NCBI RefSeq assembly: GCF_023700745.1
Contig: NZ_JAMPYG010000016.1
Location: 18,703 to 82,702 of the forward strand
Direction of reading: 5' to 3'
Origin: Rhodoferax sp.
GTDB lineage: Bacteria > Pseudomonadota > Gammaproteobacteria > Burkholderiales > Burkholderiaceae_C
Length of the DNA: 64,000 nucleotides
Shown: positions 42,665 through 50,577 of the stretch, one piece after another
Layout of the letters: every line of letters begins with the position of its first letter
How positions within the stretch are numbered: position 1 is the first letter of the stretch
Made by a program: the position numbers and the translations under genes
The notes under the pieces: model-generated
What the model saw: the letters and a program-made list of their open reading frames with translations, nothing else
Databases searched by the model: none
What the model was told of the DNA's origin: nothing

Positions 42665-43367
42665 GGCTCACGTAGACGTTCTGCACGTCGTCATTGTCAT
42701 CAATGGCGGCCAGGAAGGCTTCCACTTCCGCCAGTTGTTCCGGGCTCAGGCTCGCCGGGTCAACCGGGTTCCTGGGCTTGTAGCCCAGTTTGGCCGACAG
42801 CACGTTGAAGCCCTGCGCTTGTAAGGCCCGGCTCACCAGGTCGAGGTCGGTGGGGTCGGTCAGGAACAGCGTGTTGCCGTCTTCCTCGCCCGGCTCGAAG
42901 TCCTGGGCGCCGGCCTCGATGGCGGCCAGTTCGGCATCGGCGTCCGGGCTGCTGGGCTCGGCCTCGATCATGCCCACATGGTCAAAGTCCCAGGCCACCG
43001 AGCCCGACGTACCCAACTGCCCTTTGCGAAACAGCACGCGCATCTCGGGTGCCGTGCGGTTGAGGTTATCGGTCAGGCATTCGACCATGACGGCCACCTG
43101 GTGGGGCGCGAAACCCTCGTAAATTACACGTTCAAAATTTACCACCTCGCCGGTCAGCCCTGCCCCTTTTTTGATGGCGCGGTCCAGCGTGTCCTTGGGC
43201 ATGGAGACCTTGCGCGCCTGCTCCACCAGCAGCCGCAGCCGGGAGTTGGCGGCGGGGTCGGCGCCGCTGCGGGCCGCCAGCATGATGTCTTTGGACAATT
43301 TTCCAAAAATGCGACCTTTGGCGTTTGCCGCCAATTCCTTGCCTTTTGCTTTCCACTGCGCGCCCAT
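42657..43367 (-). CDS. YebC/PmpR-family transcriptional regulator (YeeN type)
   Basis: A 236-residue protein of the TACO1/YebC family. The ATG at 43365-43367 (AGGAA upstream) gives [43 protein letters not shown], the YeeN-type variant of the usual YebC start. [18 protein letters not shown] and the acidic loop [10 protein letters not shown] are present. Members bind DNA or act on translation of proline-rich motifs; which applies here is unknown. Convergent with the iron-binding protein gene. Confidence 0.9.
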   Translation of the reverse strand: MGAQWKAKGKELAANAKGRIFGKLSKDIMLAARSGADPAANSRLRLLVEQARKVSMPKDTLDRAIKKGAGLTGEVVNFERVIYEGFAPHQVAVMVECLTDNLNRTAPEMRVLFRKGQLGTSGSVAWDFDHVGMIEAEPSSPDADAELAAIEAGAQDFEPGEEDGNTLFLTDPTDLDLVSRALQAQGFNVLSAKLGYKPRNPVDPASLSPEQLAEVEAFLAAIDDNDDVQNVYVSLT

Positions 43368-43576
43368 GACTGAAATTCCTTGTGTGGCGCCCCAGGGCGC
43401 CGATGGTGATGTTTGAGAAGGGCCTAGGTTATACACCCAGACCGGGGTTCGGCACGCGCTGCGGCCGGATTCAGACGCAGCAGCGGCTGGCGGGCGTGAC
43501 ACAATTCAGCCCTGACCGCGTGGCCACGCCAAATGGCCATTGGCGCTCACTTTGACCGCAACAACCAAGGAACTCC

Positions 43577-44869
43577 ATGCGCTTATTTGACTGGACCGAA
43601 AAGAGCCCTGACATCCTGCGACAAGGCGGCGTGATCGCCCCCGACGAGCGCCTGCCCTGGGCGCAAACCACCGTGATGGGCATGCAGCACGTGATTGCCA
43701 TGTTTGGCGCCACGGTGCTGGCGCCGATCCTGATGGGGTTTGACCCCAACCTGGCGATTCTGATGAGCGGCATCGGCACGCTGATCTTTTTTGTCATCAC
43801 CGGCGGCAAGGTACCCAGCTACCTGGGTTCGAGCTTTGCCTTCATTGGCGTGGTGATTGCCGCCACGGGTTACGCGGGCCAGGGCCTCAACGCCAACATG
43901 GGCGTGGCACTGGGCGGCATCATCGCCTGCGGTGCGCTGTACACCGTCATCGGCCTGCTGGTGCAGATGTCGGGCACCGGCTGGATCGAGAAATTGATGC
44001 CGCCGGTGGTGACCGGCTCGGTGGTGGCCGTGATCGGCCTGAACCTCGCCGGTGTGCCGATCAAGAACATGGCGGCCAACAACTTTGACAGCTGGATGCA
44101 GGCCGCTACCTTTGTTTGCGTGGCGCTGGTGGCAGTGTTTACCCGCGGCATGGTGCAGCGCCTGCTGATTCTGGTCGGCCTGCTGGTGGCCAGTCTTCTT
44201 TATGCCGTGCTGACCAACGGTCTGGGTCTGGGCAAGCCAATGGACCTGAGCAGCCTGTTCAACGCCGCCTGGCTGGGCATGCCCGGCTTTACCGCGCCGG
44301 TGTTTGACTCCAAGGCGATGCTGATGATTGCGCCGGTGGCCATCATCCTGGTGGCTGAAAACCTGGGCCACATCAAGGCGGTGACGGCCATGACCGGCAA
44401 AAACCTCGACGTCTACATGGGCCGTGCCTTCATCGGCGACGGCGTCGCCACCATGGTCAGCGGCAGTGCCGGCGGCACCGGCGTCACCACCTACGCCGAG
44501 AACATCGGCGTCATGGCGGCCACCAAGATTTATTCGACCGCCATGTTCCTGGTGGCGGCCTTGCTGGCTGTGGTGCTGGGCTTTAGCCCCAAGTTCGGTG
44601 CTGTGATTCAGACCATTCCACTGCCGGTGATGGGTGGCGTCAGCATCGTGGTGTTTGGCCTGATCGCGGTGGCAGGTGCGCGCATCTGGGTCGAAAACAA
44701 GGTGGACTTTTCTGACAACAAGAACCTGATCGTGGCCGCCATCACCCTCATCCTGGGTACCGGCGACTTCACCCTCAAGTTCGGCGACTTCGCGCTGGGT
44801 GGCATCGGTACCGCCACCTTTGGTGCGATTGTGCTGTATGCGTTGCTGAACCGCCGGTCGTCCAACTAA
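43577..44869 (+). CDS. Uracil/pyrimidine permease (NCS2/NAT family, UraA/RutG-like)
   Basis: A 430-residue inner-membrane H+ symporter with about 12-14 hydrophobic segments. The NAT signature segment reads LVAENLGHIKAV; TYAENIGVMAATKIYSTAMF and KVPSYLGSSFAFIG are typical of UraA-like members. The N-terminus includes PWAQTTVMGMQHVIAMFGATVLAPILMGF. The SD is AAGGAA. The stop codon lies inside the first unit of a REP-like repeat. No pyrimidine pathway genes lie nearby. Confidence 0.92.
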   Translation: MRLFDWTEKSPDILRQGGVIAPDERLPWAQTTVMGMQHVIAMFGATVLAPILMGFDPNLAILMSGIGTLIFFVITGGKVPSYLGSSFAFIGVVIAATGYAGQGLNANMGVALGGIIACGALYTVIGLLVQMSGTGWIEKLMPPVVTGSVVAVIGLNLAGVPIKNMAANNFDSWMQAATFVCVALVAVFTRGMVQRLLILVGLLVASLLYAVLTNGLGLGKPMDLSSLFNAAWLGMPGFTAPVFDSKAMLMIAPVAIILVAENLGHIKAVTAMTGKNLDVYMGRAFIGDGVATMVSGSAGGTGVTTYAENIGVMAATKIYSTAMFLVAALLAVVLGFSPKFGAVIQTIPLPVMGGVSIVVFGLIAVAGARIWVENKVDFSDNKNLIVAAITLILGTGDFTLKFGDFALGGIGTATFGAIVLYALLNRRSSN

Positions 44870-44964
44870 TCAGTTGGGGTCGCTAATCAGTTGGGGTCAG
44901 AGCACGTCGTTGCGCGAGTGGTCTGATCCACAAAGTTTCAAGTAGTTTGCGAGTGGTCTGACCC
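44866..44964. repeat. REP-like element with paired direct and inverted repeats
   Basis: Two 16-bp direct copies of CTAATCAGTTGGGGTC (44866-44881 and 44883-44898) are followed by two GCGAGTGGTCTGA copies (44914-44926 and 44949-44961). GGGGTCAGA in the second 16-mer is complementary to TCTGACCC at the far end, so the whole can fold. The first copy overlaps the permease stop codon, and the right end abuts the kinase gene. It looks like an intergenic REP/REPIN-type element between convergent genes. Confidence 0.75.
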
Positions 44965-44972
44965 GCAAGGAA

Positions 44973-46385
44973 TCAGGCCAGCGCGGGCAGTTCCAGTACC
45001 GCCCGCAACCCGCCCAGGGGCGAATCGGCCAGCCTCACCTGGCCACCATACAGGCGGGCCAGATCGTCCACAATGGCCAGGCCCAGGCCCGATCCCGGCA
45101 CCTGCTCGTCGGTCCGCACGCCGCGCTGCATCACGCGGTCGCGCTGGTCGGCAGCCAGCCCCGGACCATCGTCGTCGACGGTGATCACCAAGGTTCCGGC
45201 ATGGCGCCGGGCCTGCACCTCGACGCGGTGGCTGGCCCATTTGCAGGCGTTGTCAATCAGGTTGCCGAGCATCTGCTGCAAATCCTGCGCTTCGCCGCGA
45301 AAGCCCAGCACCGCCGCAAATGGGCCGGCTGTGAGCGTCAACTGGCGCTCGGCATGAATGCGGTGCATCGCCCGGATCAGGCCATCCACCACCGGTTGCA
45401 ATTCGGTCCTGGCACCGGGCAGGCGACTGCTGGCAGCGACTTGAGCACGGGTCAGGTGGTAGTCCACCTCCTGGCGTGCGATGGCGACCTGGTCGGTGAC
45501 CAATTGCGCCAGCGTGGCCGTGGCGGGACCTTGCCGATGTGCGGCATCGGCGGCATTGGCCAGCACACTCAAGGGGGTCTTGAGCGCGTGGGCCAGGTTG
45601 CCGGCATGGGTGCGCGCGCGGGCCACCACTTCGGCGTTTTGTGCCAGCACCTTGTTGAAGTCCTCAATCAGCGGCATGATCTCTGCCGGAAACGCCCCTT
45701 CGAGTTGCTGCGTCTCGGCCTGACGCACTTTTGCCAGCGCGCTTCGCAGCGTGCGCAAGGGCGCCAGACCAACCCGCACCTGCACCACGGCGGCCAGCAT
45801 CAGGCCTGCGGCGAGCACACCAAGCGCCAGCCACAACATGCCGTTGAAGCGCGCCACGGGTTCCAGCATCAAGTCTTGGTTGGCGGCGGTGATCAGGCGA
45901 AACGTCCGGGCTGGACCGTCCGGGCCTTGCGCGATGCGCAAACTGCGCTCGGCGACCTCCAGCATCTGGCCTTGCGGCCCCATGACCCGGTGTTGGTGCG
46001 TGGCGCCGTCGCTCAGGACGTCTGTGGGCAGGGTCAGCACATGGTCCCAGAGCGAGCGCGAACGCAGCTGGCCCACGGCCCCTGCTTGTGCGGGCGCGCC
46101 GCGGGCCAGCTGATCGATCTGCCAGTAGTAGCCCGAATAAGGCCGGGTCAGGCGCGGGTCACCGGGCAGCTGGGTGAGCTGCGGGCGGCCCTGTTCATCG
46201 CGCGTGAACTGGGCGCTCAGCTGGTCCAGCTGGCTGGCCAATTCGGCATGAAACTGGGCCGTGACATGCTGTCGAAACAGGGCGCCCAGGCCCCAGCCGG
46301 CCACCAGAATCGAGGCCGCAATCCAGCACAGGGTGCCCACCAGCAGTCGCACACGCAGCGAGTGGCGCAGCTGCAACAGGTTCAT
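44973..46385 (-). CDS. Sensor histidine kinase (PhoQ/QseC type)
   Basis: A 470-residue kinase with transmembrane segments at about residues 13-34 and 182-205 around a periplasmic domain of about 145 residues. A HAMP-like linker is followed by the H-box with His266 (AGNLAHALKTPLSVL), the N-box (LIDNACKWASHRV), G1 (VDDDGPGLA) and G2 (GSGLGLAIVDDLARLYGG). It overlaps its response regulator (ATGA). It is in the divergent block beside SHP cytochrome genes; in other bacteria SHP genes are also linked to QseBC-type systems, so control of that operon is likely. Confidence 0.9.
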   Translation of the reverse strand: MNLLQLRHSLRVRLLVGTLCWIAASILVAGWGLGALFRQHVTAQFHAELASQLDQLSAQFTRDEQGRPQLTQLPGDPRLTRPYSGYYWQIDQLARGAPAQAGAVGQLRSRSLWDHVLTLPTDVLSDGATHQHRVMGPQGQMLEVAERSLRIAQGPDGPARTFRLITAANQDLMLEPVARFNGMLWLALGVLAAGLMLAAVVQVRVGLAPLRTLRSALAKVRQAETQQLEGAFPAEIMPLIEDFNKVLAQNAEVVARARTHAGNLAHALKTPLSVLANAADAAHRQGPATATLAQLVTDQVAIARQEVDYHLTRAQVAASSRLPGARTELQPVVDGLIRAMHRIHAERQLTLTAGPFAAVLGFRGEAQDLQQMLGNLIDNACKWASHRVEVQARRHAGTLVITVDDDGPGLAADQRDRVMQRGVRTDEQVPGSGLGLAIVDDLARLYGGQVRLADSPLGGLRAVLELPALA

Positions 46386-47044
46386 GACGGTGCGCCCAGG
46401 CGGTAGCCCAGGCCGCGTACGGTTTCAATCATGCCGGCGGGGAGCTTCTTGCGCAGCCGGGCAATGAAGACTTCGACCGTGTTGGAGTCACGGTCGAAAT
46501 CTTGGGCATAAATATGCTCGACCAGCACGCTGCGCGACACCACCTCATTGCGGTGGTGCATCAGGTAGGCCAGCACGCGGTATTCGTGGCTGGTCAGGCC
46601 GAGCACCTGGCCCGCCAAGATGACGCGGCTGTGGCGAGTGTCCAGGCTCAGCGGGCCACAGACCAGCTCGGCGCTGGCATGGCCACCGGACCGGCGTATC
46701 AGCGCGCGCAGCCGTGCCAGCAGCTCTTCCATGTGAAAGGGTTTGCTGAGGTAGTCGTCGGCGCCGGCGTCGATGCCAGCCACTTTTTCATGCCAGCCAT
46801 CGCGCGCGGTCAAAATCAACACCGGCATGTTACGCCCCGCCGCACGCCATTTGCGCAGCACCGAAATGCCGTCCATTTTGGGCAAGCCGAGGTCCAGCAG
46901 CACGGCGTCGTAGGGCTCGGTGTCGCCCATGAAGTGGGCGTCCACCCCGTTGTCGGCCAAGTCAACCGCATAACCCGCGGCGCGCGTTGCTTCGGCCAGC
47001 TGCGCCAGCAAGGTCGGTTCGTCTTCGACGATCAGGATGCGCAT
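46382..47044 (-). CDS. OmpR/PhoP-family response regulator (QseB-like)
   Basis: A 220-residue regulator. The receiver has VEDEPTLLAQL, the phospho-acceptor Asp51 in AVLLDLGLP, Thr in LILTARD and Lys in LSKPF. The C-terminal winged helix ends DRDSNTVEVFIARLRKKLPAGMIETVRGLGYRLG. It is coupled to the kinase gene. A direct-repeat pair with 11-base period lies about 450 bases upstream in the promoter of the SHP operon, a likely target. Confidence 0.92.
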   Translation of the reverse strand: MRILIVEDEPTLLAQLAEATRAAGYAVDLADNGVDAHFMGDTEPYDAVLLDLGLPKMDGISVLRKWRAAGRNMPVLILTARDGWHEKVAGIDAGADDYLSKPFHMEELLARLRALIRRSGGHASAELVCGPLSLDTRHSRVILAGQVLGLTSHEYRVLAYLMHHRNEVVSRSVLVEHIYAQDFDRDSNTVEVFIARLRKKLPAGMIETVRGLGYRLGAPS

Positions 47045-47071
47045 GCTTGGCCCTTGTGTGTTGCGATCATG

Positions 47072-47434
47072 TCAGTCCTTGACTTTGCGGCTGATCACGC
47101 TGCCAGTGCGTGCGTCGACTTCAAGCTTGACCAGTGCGCCGCCTGTGCGCAGCAGTTTGATCTCGTAGACCCAGCGCGCCACGCCGCCGTGTTTGTCAAG
47201 CTCCAGTTCCACATCAAGTACCTGGCCCGGGTTGTCGCGGCCAATGCGCTCCAGCACGGTGCCCAGCGGCAGCACCTCGCCGGCTTCCAGCGCCTGACGC
47301 GCCCGGTCATGGTCACTTTCGGCCCGGCTCATGCCGCTGACGCCGAGGATGGACGCCGCGCACAGCACAAGCCAGAGCCCGCGCCGTTGTGGCGCCCGGG
47401 TTCGGCGGAGACGATCTGAAAGCTGGTGTGGCAT
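47072..47434 (-). CDS. Secreted PepSY-domain protein
   Basis: A 120-residue protein with an N-terminal hydrophobic signal (RGLWLVLCAASILGVSGMSRA) and one PepSY domain: RQALEAGEVLPLGTVLERIGRDNPGQVLDVELELDKHGG, then a WVYEIKLL strand and LVKLEVDARTGSVISRK. The ATG at 47432-47434 is chosen because the signal peptide begins there. It stands ahead of the response regulator on the same strand, 27 bases apart. Small PepSY proteins of this type often accompany ferric-reductase-like or metal-responsive two-component genes. Function not known. Confidence 0.82.
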   Translation of the reverse strand: MPHQLSDRLRRTRAPQRRGLWLVLCAASILGVSGMSRAESDHDRARQALEAGEVLPLGTVLERIGRDNPGQVLDVELELDKHGGVARWVYEIKLLRTGGALVKLEVDARTGSVISRKVKD

Positions 47435-47491
47435 GGTGTTTTGCGCGGGTGGACCGGACACGGTGAAGTGGTCTTTTATACCCTGCCAAGC

Positions 47492-47529
47492 TGAACGCAG
47501 GATGAACAACGGATTCACCTTGCGTTCAG
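47492..47529. promoter_or_regulatory. TGAAC direct repeats and flanking inverted repeat, candidate response-regulator site
   Basis: Two TGAAC units begin exactly 11 bases apart (47492 and 47503), as expected for an OmpR-family dimer. CTGAACGCA (47491-47499) and TGCGTTCAG (47521-47529) form a perfect 9-bp inverted repeat around the second unit. The block is in the divergent promoter between PepSY and the SHP cytochrome, about 50 bases upstream of the latter. Confidence 0.5.
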
Positions 47530-47577
47530 TGGACCCTGTGCATAGTCGCTCCACCCCAACCGTACAAGGAAGCGAAC

Positions 47578-48000
47578 ATGCACCCACATCCCACCATCAC
47601 GCTGCTGACCGCGGCCCTGTTCTTCAGCCTGGCCGGTACCAGCACGGCCGCTCCCCGTGAAGAGCTGATGGCGCAATATGCCAGCGCCGCCAAGGCGGCC
47701 GACCCGACGTTTGCGGGCTTCACTGCTGCGCGCGGCAAGGCCCTTTTCCTGCAGGCCTTTACCGGTGGCAAGCCCGACACCCCCAGCTGCACCAGCTGCC
47801 ATGGCCGCGACCCCCGCGCACCGGGGCGCACCCTGACCGGCAAGAGCATCGAGCCAGTGGCGGTGTCGGCTTCACCAACACGTTACACCGACCCCGTCAA
47901 GGTCGAGAAATGGTTCAAGCGCAACTGCACCGAAGTCATGGGCCGTGAATGCAGTGCCCGGGAAAAAGGTGACTGGTTGAGCTTCATGGCCAGTCAGTAA
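47578..48000 (+). CDS. SHP-type monoheme cytochrome c (DUF1924)
   Basis: A 140-residue exported protein with a signal peptide (TITLLTAALFFSLAGTSTAA). Heme c is attached at CTSCH (residues 71-75). The C-terminal segment KWFKRNCTEVMGREC contains Asn116, at the place of the Asn axial ligand of Rhodobacter sphaeroides heme protein (SHP), and Cys117/Cys125 that match its disulfide. SHP binds O2 or NO when the Asn swings away. First of three genes with a diheme cytochrome and a flavoprotein. Confidence 0.88.
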   Translation: MHPHPTITLLTAALFFSLAGTSTAAPREELMAQYASAAKAADPTFAGFTAARGKALFLQAFTGGKPDTPSCTSCHGRDPRAPGRTLTGKSIEPVAVSASPTRYTDPVKVEKWFKRNCTEVMGRECSAREKGDWLSFMASQ

Positions 48001-48029
48001 TTTCATCATTAGCTTTCAAGGAGTTTCCT

Positions 48030-48521
48030 ATGAACATCCCCTACCGTCCGCTGGCCCTGGGCCTGCTAGTGATTGGCTTTACCGCCCTGGTATTGGGCCG
48101 TGCCCAGGCCGGTGGCGGCCACTTCTATGCGCCGGTCACCGACGCCGTGGTCAAGGAAGAGTGCGGCAGCTGCCATCTGGCGTTTGCGCCGTCCATGCTG
48201 CCGGCCCGCTCCTGGACGCGCATGATGGCTGACCTGAAAAATCACTTTGGTGACGACGCCAGCGTGGACCCTGTGACCGCCAAAAAAATCACCGATTACC
48301 TCACGGCCCACGCCGCCGACCAGAACGGCACGCGCTACGGCAACAAGCTGCTGCGCGACGTCGCGCCAAGCCAGGCCCCGCTGCGCATCACCGAATTGCC
48401 CCGCTGGGTCAAGGAACACCGGGAAGTGACGCCAGCAGAGTGGAAGCAGAGCGCGGTGCGCAGCAAAGCCAATTGCGCAGCCTGCCATACCGGGGCTGAG
48501 CGCGGCTATTACGAGGACTGA
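48030..48521 (+). CDS. Diheme cytochrome c (DHC type)
   Basis: A 163-residue exported protein. After a signal segment (LALGLLVIGFTALVLGRAQA) come two heme-binding motifs, CGSCH at 45-49 and CAACH at 149-153. The layout and the neighbours match DHC, the electron donor of SHP in photosynthetic and other Proteobacteria. It follows the SHP gene after 29 bases; AAGGAG precedes its start. Confidence 0.9.
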   Translation: MNIPYRPLALGLLVIGFTALVLGRAQAGGGHFYAPVTDAVVKEECGSCHLAFAPSMLPARSWTRMMADLKNHFGDDASVDPVTAKKITDYLTAHAADQNGTRYGNKLLRDVAPSQAPLRITELPRWVKEHREVTPAEWKQSAVRSKANCAACHTGAERGYYED

Positions 48522-48547
48522 TCTTTGCCGTTTTTGAGGAAATCGCC

Positions 48548-49855
48548 ATGAAAACCTTATTCGCCAGCCTGATCGCTTTGCTTGCCCTGGCCTGGGGCCA
48601 GGACATCGCCCAAACCCCGGCGGACCCGAATGTCCATGCGCTGTGGCACGCGCGCCAGCAGCTGCTTTACCTGAGCGGCCTGCTGTCGGTGGCGATGCTG
48701 TCGCTGGCCATGTTTTTGGCGACACGGCCGGTGTGGCTGGAAGCCCCTTTGGGCGGCATGGACCGTATTTACCGCAGCCACAAGTGGGCCGGGATTCTGG
48801 CGGTTGGCTTTGCTGCGCTGCACTGGCTGACCGAGATGTCCGACGACATCCTGAAAGCCACCATTGGCCGTCAGGGTCGCGTCCCCGAACAAGGGTTCAG
48901 CGGCTTGCTCGATGTGTTGCGTGACCTGGCCGAAGACATGGGCGAGTGGGCCATTTACGCGCTGCTGGCGATGTTGTTAATCACCCTGTGGAAGCGGTTT
49001 CCCTACCGGCCCTGGCGCTTTCTGCACCGTGCCATGCCGGTGCTGTATTTGATGCTGGCCTTTCATGCCGCACTGCTTGCGCCCACAAACTATTGGGCCC
49101 AGCCGGTTGGCGCCCTGCTGCTTGTGCTGCTGAGCGCAGGCGTTTACGGGGCGGTGCATACCCTGCTGGGCCGGATCGGCAAGGCCCGCGAAACCAGCGG
49201 TGAGATCGTGGCGGTGGAACAGCTGGCGCCCGACGTCACCACCGTGGTCTGTCGCCTGGGGCCCGCCTGGCGTGGTCACCGCCCGGGCCAGTTTGCCTTT
49301 GTCAGCTTTGACGACACAGAGGGGGCGCATCCGTTCACCATTGCCAGTGCCAATCAGGGCGACCACCTGGTGCGCTTTCAGATCAAGGCGCTGGGCGACT
49401 ACACGCGCGGTCTGGCGCAGCGCCTGCAGCCGGGCCAGAGCGTGCGTGTGGAAGGGCCATACGGTCGCTTTGACATGGGTCGGCGCAAGCGCCGGGCCAG
49501 GCAGATCTGGATTGCCGGCGGCATTGGCGTCACACCTTTCCTGGCCTGGTTGGAGGCCATGCAGGCCACGCCAGACCAGGCCCCGGAGGCCGAGCTGCAT
49601 TACTGCACCCGCGACCAGGCCAACGATGCCTTCGTGCCGCGCCTGCGGGCTTTGTGTGCGGCGCTGCCAGCAGTTCGGCTGCATGTTCATGGCGCGCGTC
49701 AGGGTGCCAAATTGACGGCCAGCGCATTGGGGGTGTCAAGCCATACGGAGATCTGGTTTTGCGGACCTACCGCCTTGGCCAACGCCTTGCGCCAAGGCCT
49801 GGCGGCGCTGGGTTGGCGCCCCCGCTTTCACCAGGAAGCCTTTGAGATGCGCTAG
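48548..49855 (+). CDS. Ferric-reductase-like membrane flavoprotein
   Basis: A 435-residue protein. About six hydrophobic segments (residues about 3-215) carry paired histidines (YRSHKWAGILAVGFAALHWL and FLHRAMPVLYLMLAFHAALL) for b-hemes. The cytoplasmic half has the FAD-binding RPGQFAFVSF and HPFTIASAN, the NAD(P) motif IAGGIGVTPFLAWLEAM and a C-terminal IWFCGPTALANALRQGL. In other SHP operons a cytochrome b takes this place; here an NAD(P)H-driven reductase would feed electrons across the membrane to the diheme cytochrome and SHP. The stop TAG is at the left end of a 93-base hairpin. Confidence 0.88.
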   Translation: MKTLFASLIALLALAWGQDIAQTPADPNVHALWHARQQLLYLSGLLSVAMLSLAMFLATRPVWLEAPLGGMDRIYRSHKWAGILAVGFAALHWLTEMSDDILKATIGRQGRVPEQGFSGLLDVLRDLAEDMGEWAIYALLAMLLITLWKRFPYRPWRFLHRAMPVLYLMLAFHAALLAPTNYWAQPVGALLLVLLSAGVYGAVHTLLGRIGKARETSGEIVAVEQLAPDVTTVVCRLGPAWRGHRPGQFAFVSFDDTEGAHPFTIASANQGDHLVRFQIKALGDYTRGLAQRLQPGQSVRVEGPYGRFDMGRRKRRARQIWIAGGIGVTPFLAWLEAMQATPDQAPEAELHYCTRDQANDAFVPRLRALCAALPAVRLHVHGARQGAKLTASALGVSSHTEIWFCGPTALANALRQGLAALGWRPRFHQEAFEMR

Positions 49856-49946
49856 GAGCCCGGGCGGCAGAGCGTGCTGCGCAGGTAAAAGGAGGAGCCC
49901 GCAGGGCGGGGGACACGCAGCAGAACGCTCTGCCGACCGGGCTCCT
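49854..49946. repeat. 93-base near-perfect inverted repeat after the cytochrome operon
   Basis: Left arm 49854-49875 and right arm 49925-49946 pair over 22 bases with one mismatch; an inner GCTGCG/CGCAGC pair extends the stem past a two-base bulge. The outer arms carry the complementary motifs AGGAGCCCGG and CCGGGCTCCT. No T-tract follows. It lies between convergent genes and could be a bidirectional terminator or a small mobile repeat (MITE or REP-like). Confidence 0.85.
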
Positions 49947-49965
49947 GGTTGTTGACGGCGACGGC

Positions 49966-50553
49966 TTATTTCAGCTTGCCCAGGGCCTGGCGAAACTCTT
50001 CCAGCCGGGCCTCGTAGTCGGCGGCGTCGCCGTAGTCCAGAAACCGGTTGTAGTGGCCATGGGTGCCCAGGATCTTGTGGGCATGTTTGATGGGGCAAAA
50101 ATAAGCTTCGGTGCGCGCCAAAATTTCACGCATGTAGCCCATCAGCCCGTTGCCGTACTCACAGTAAAAGCAGTGGAATTTCTCGATGAAGTTGAGGTAC
50201 TGCAGCTGGGCACGGTCATACACCAGGTAGTCGCTGCGGCGCACCTTGGTGATGCCGTAAATCGGGAAACAGCTCCACTGGTAAAAGCTCACGCACAGGT
50301 CGAGCAACATGAGCGGCACCACCATGCTGTAGATGATGGGGCCGGTGATCAGGTTCTGCGGACGGTTGGTCACCAGCCAGCGGAAAAAGCTGGTTTTCAG
50401 CTTTCGGTGTGCCGCCTTGATTGAGCCCTCGAATTCGACCCGTTTGCCCTTGATCTGAAAAAACATCCGGCTTTCCTGCGCATGAACGGCCTCTTTCAGG
50501 TCGGCCTCCAGCGCGGCCATTTGGGCCAATATCTGGTTGATCCGGTCATTCAT
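49966..50553 (-). CDS. Conserved hypothetical protein with coiled coil and membrane segment
   Basis: A 195-residue protein. An N-terminal helix (NQILAQMAALEADLKEAVHAQESRM) is followed by one or two hydrophobic segments (LITGPIIYSMVVPLMLLDLCVSFYQW) and a cysteine-rich stretch FHCFYCEYGNG with a later YFCPIKHAH. The Cys/His pattern could bind metal. It follows metY on the same strand by 24 bases. I do not recognise a named family; it may be translated with the sulfur genes. Confidence 0.7.
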   Translation of the reverse strand: MNDRINQILAQMAALEADLKEAVHAQESRMFFQIKGKRVEFEGSIKAAHRKLKTSFFRWLVTNRPQNLITGPIIYSMVVPLMLLDLCVSFYQWSCFPIYGITKVRRSDYLVYDRAQLQYLNFIEKFHCFYCEYGNGLMGYMREILARTEAYFCPIKHAHKILGTHGHYNRFLDYGDAADYEARLEEFRQALGKLK

Positions 50554-50577
50554 GGTGCCTCCCTTGGCGGCAGCGTG

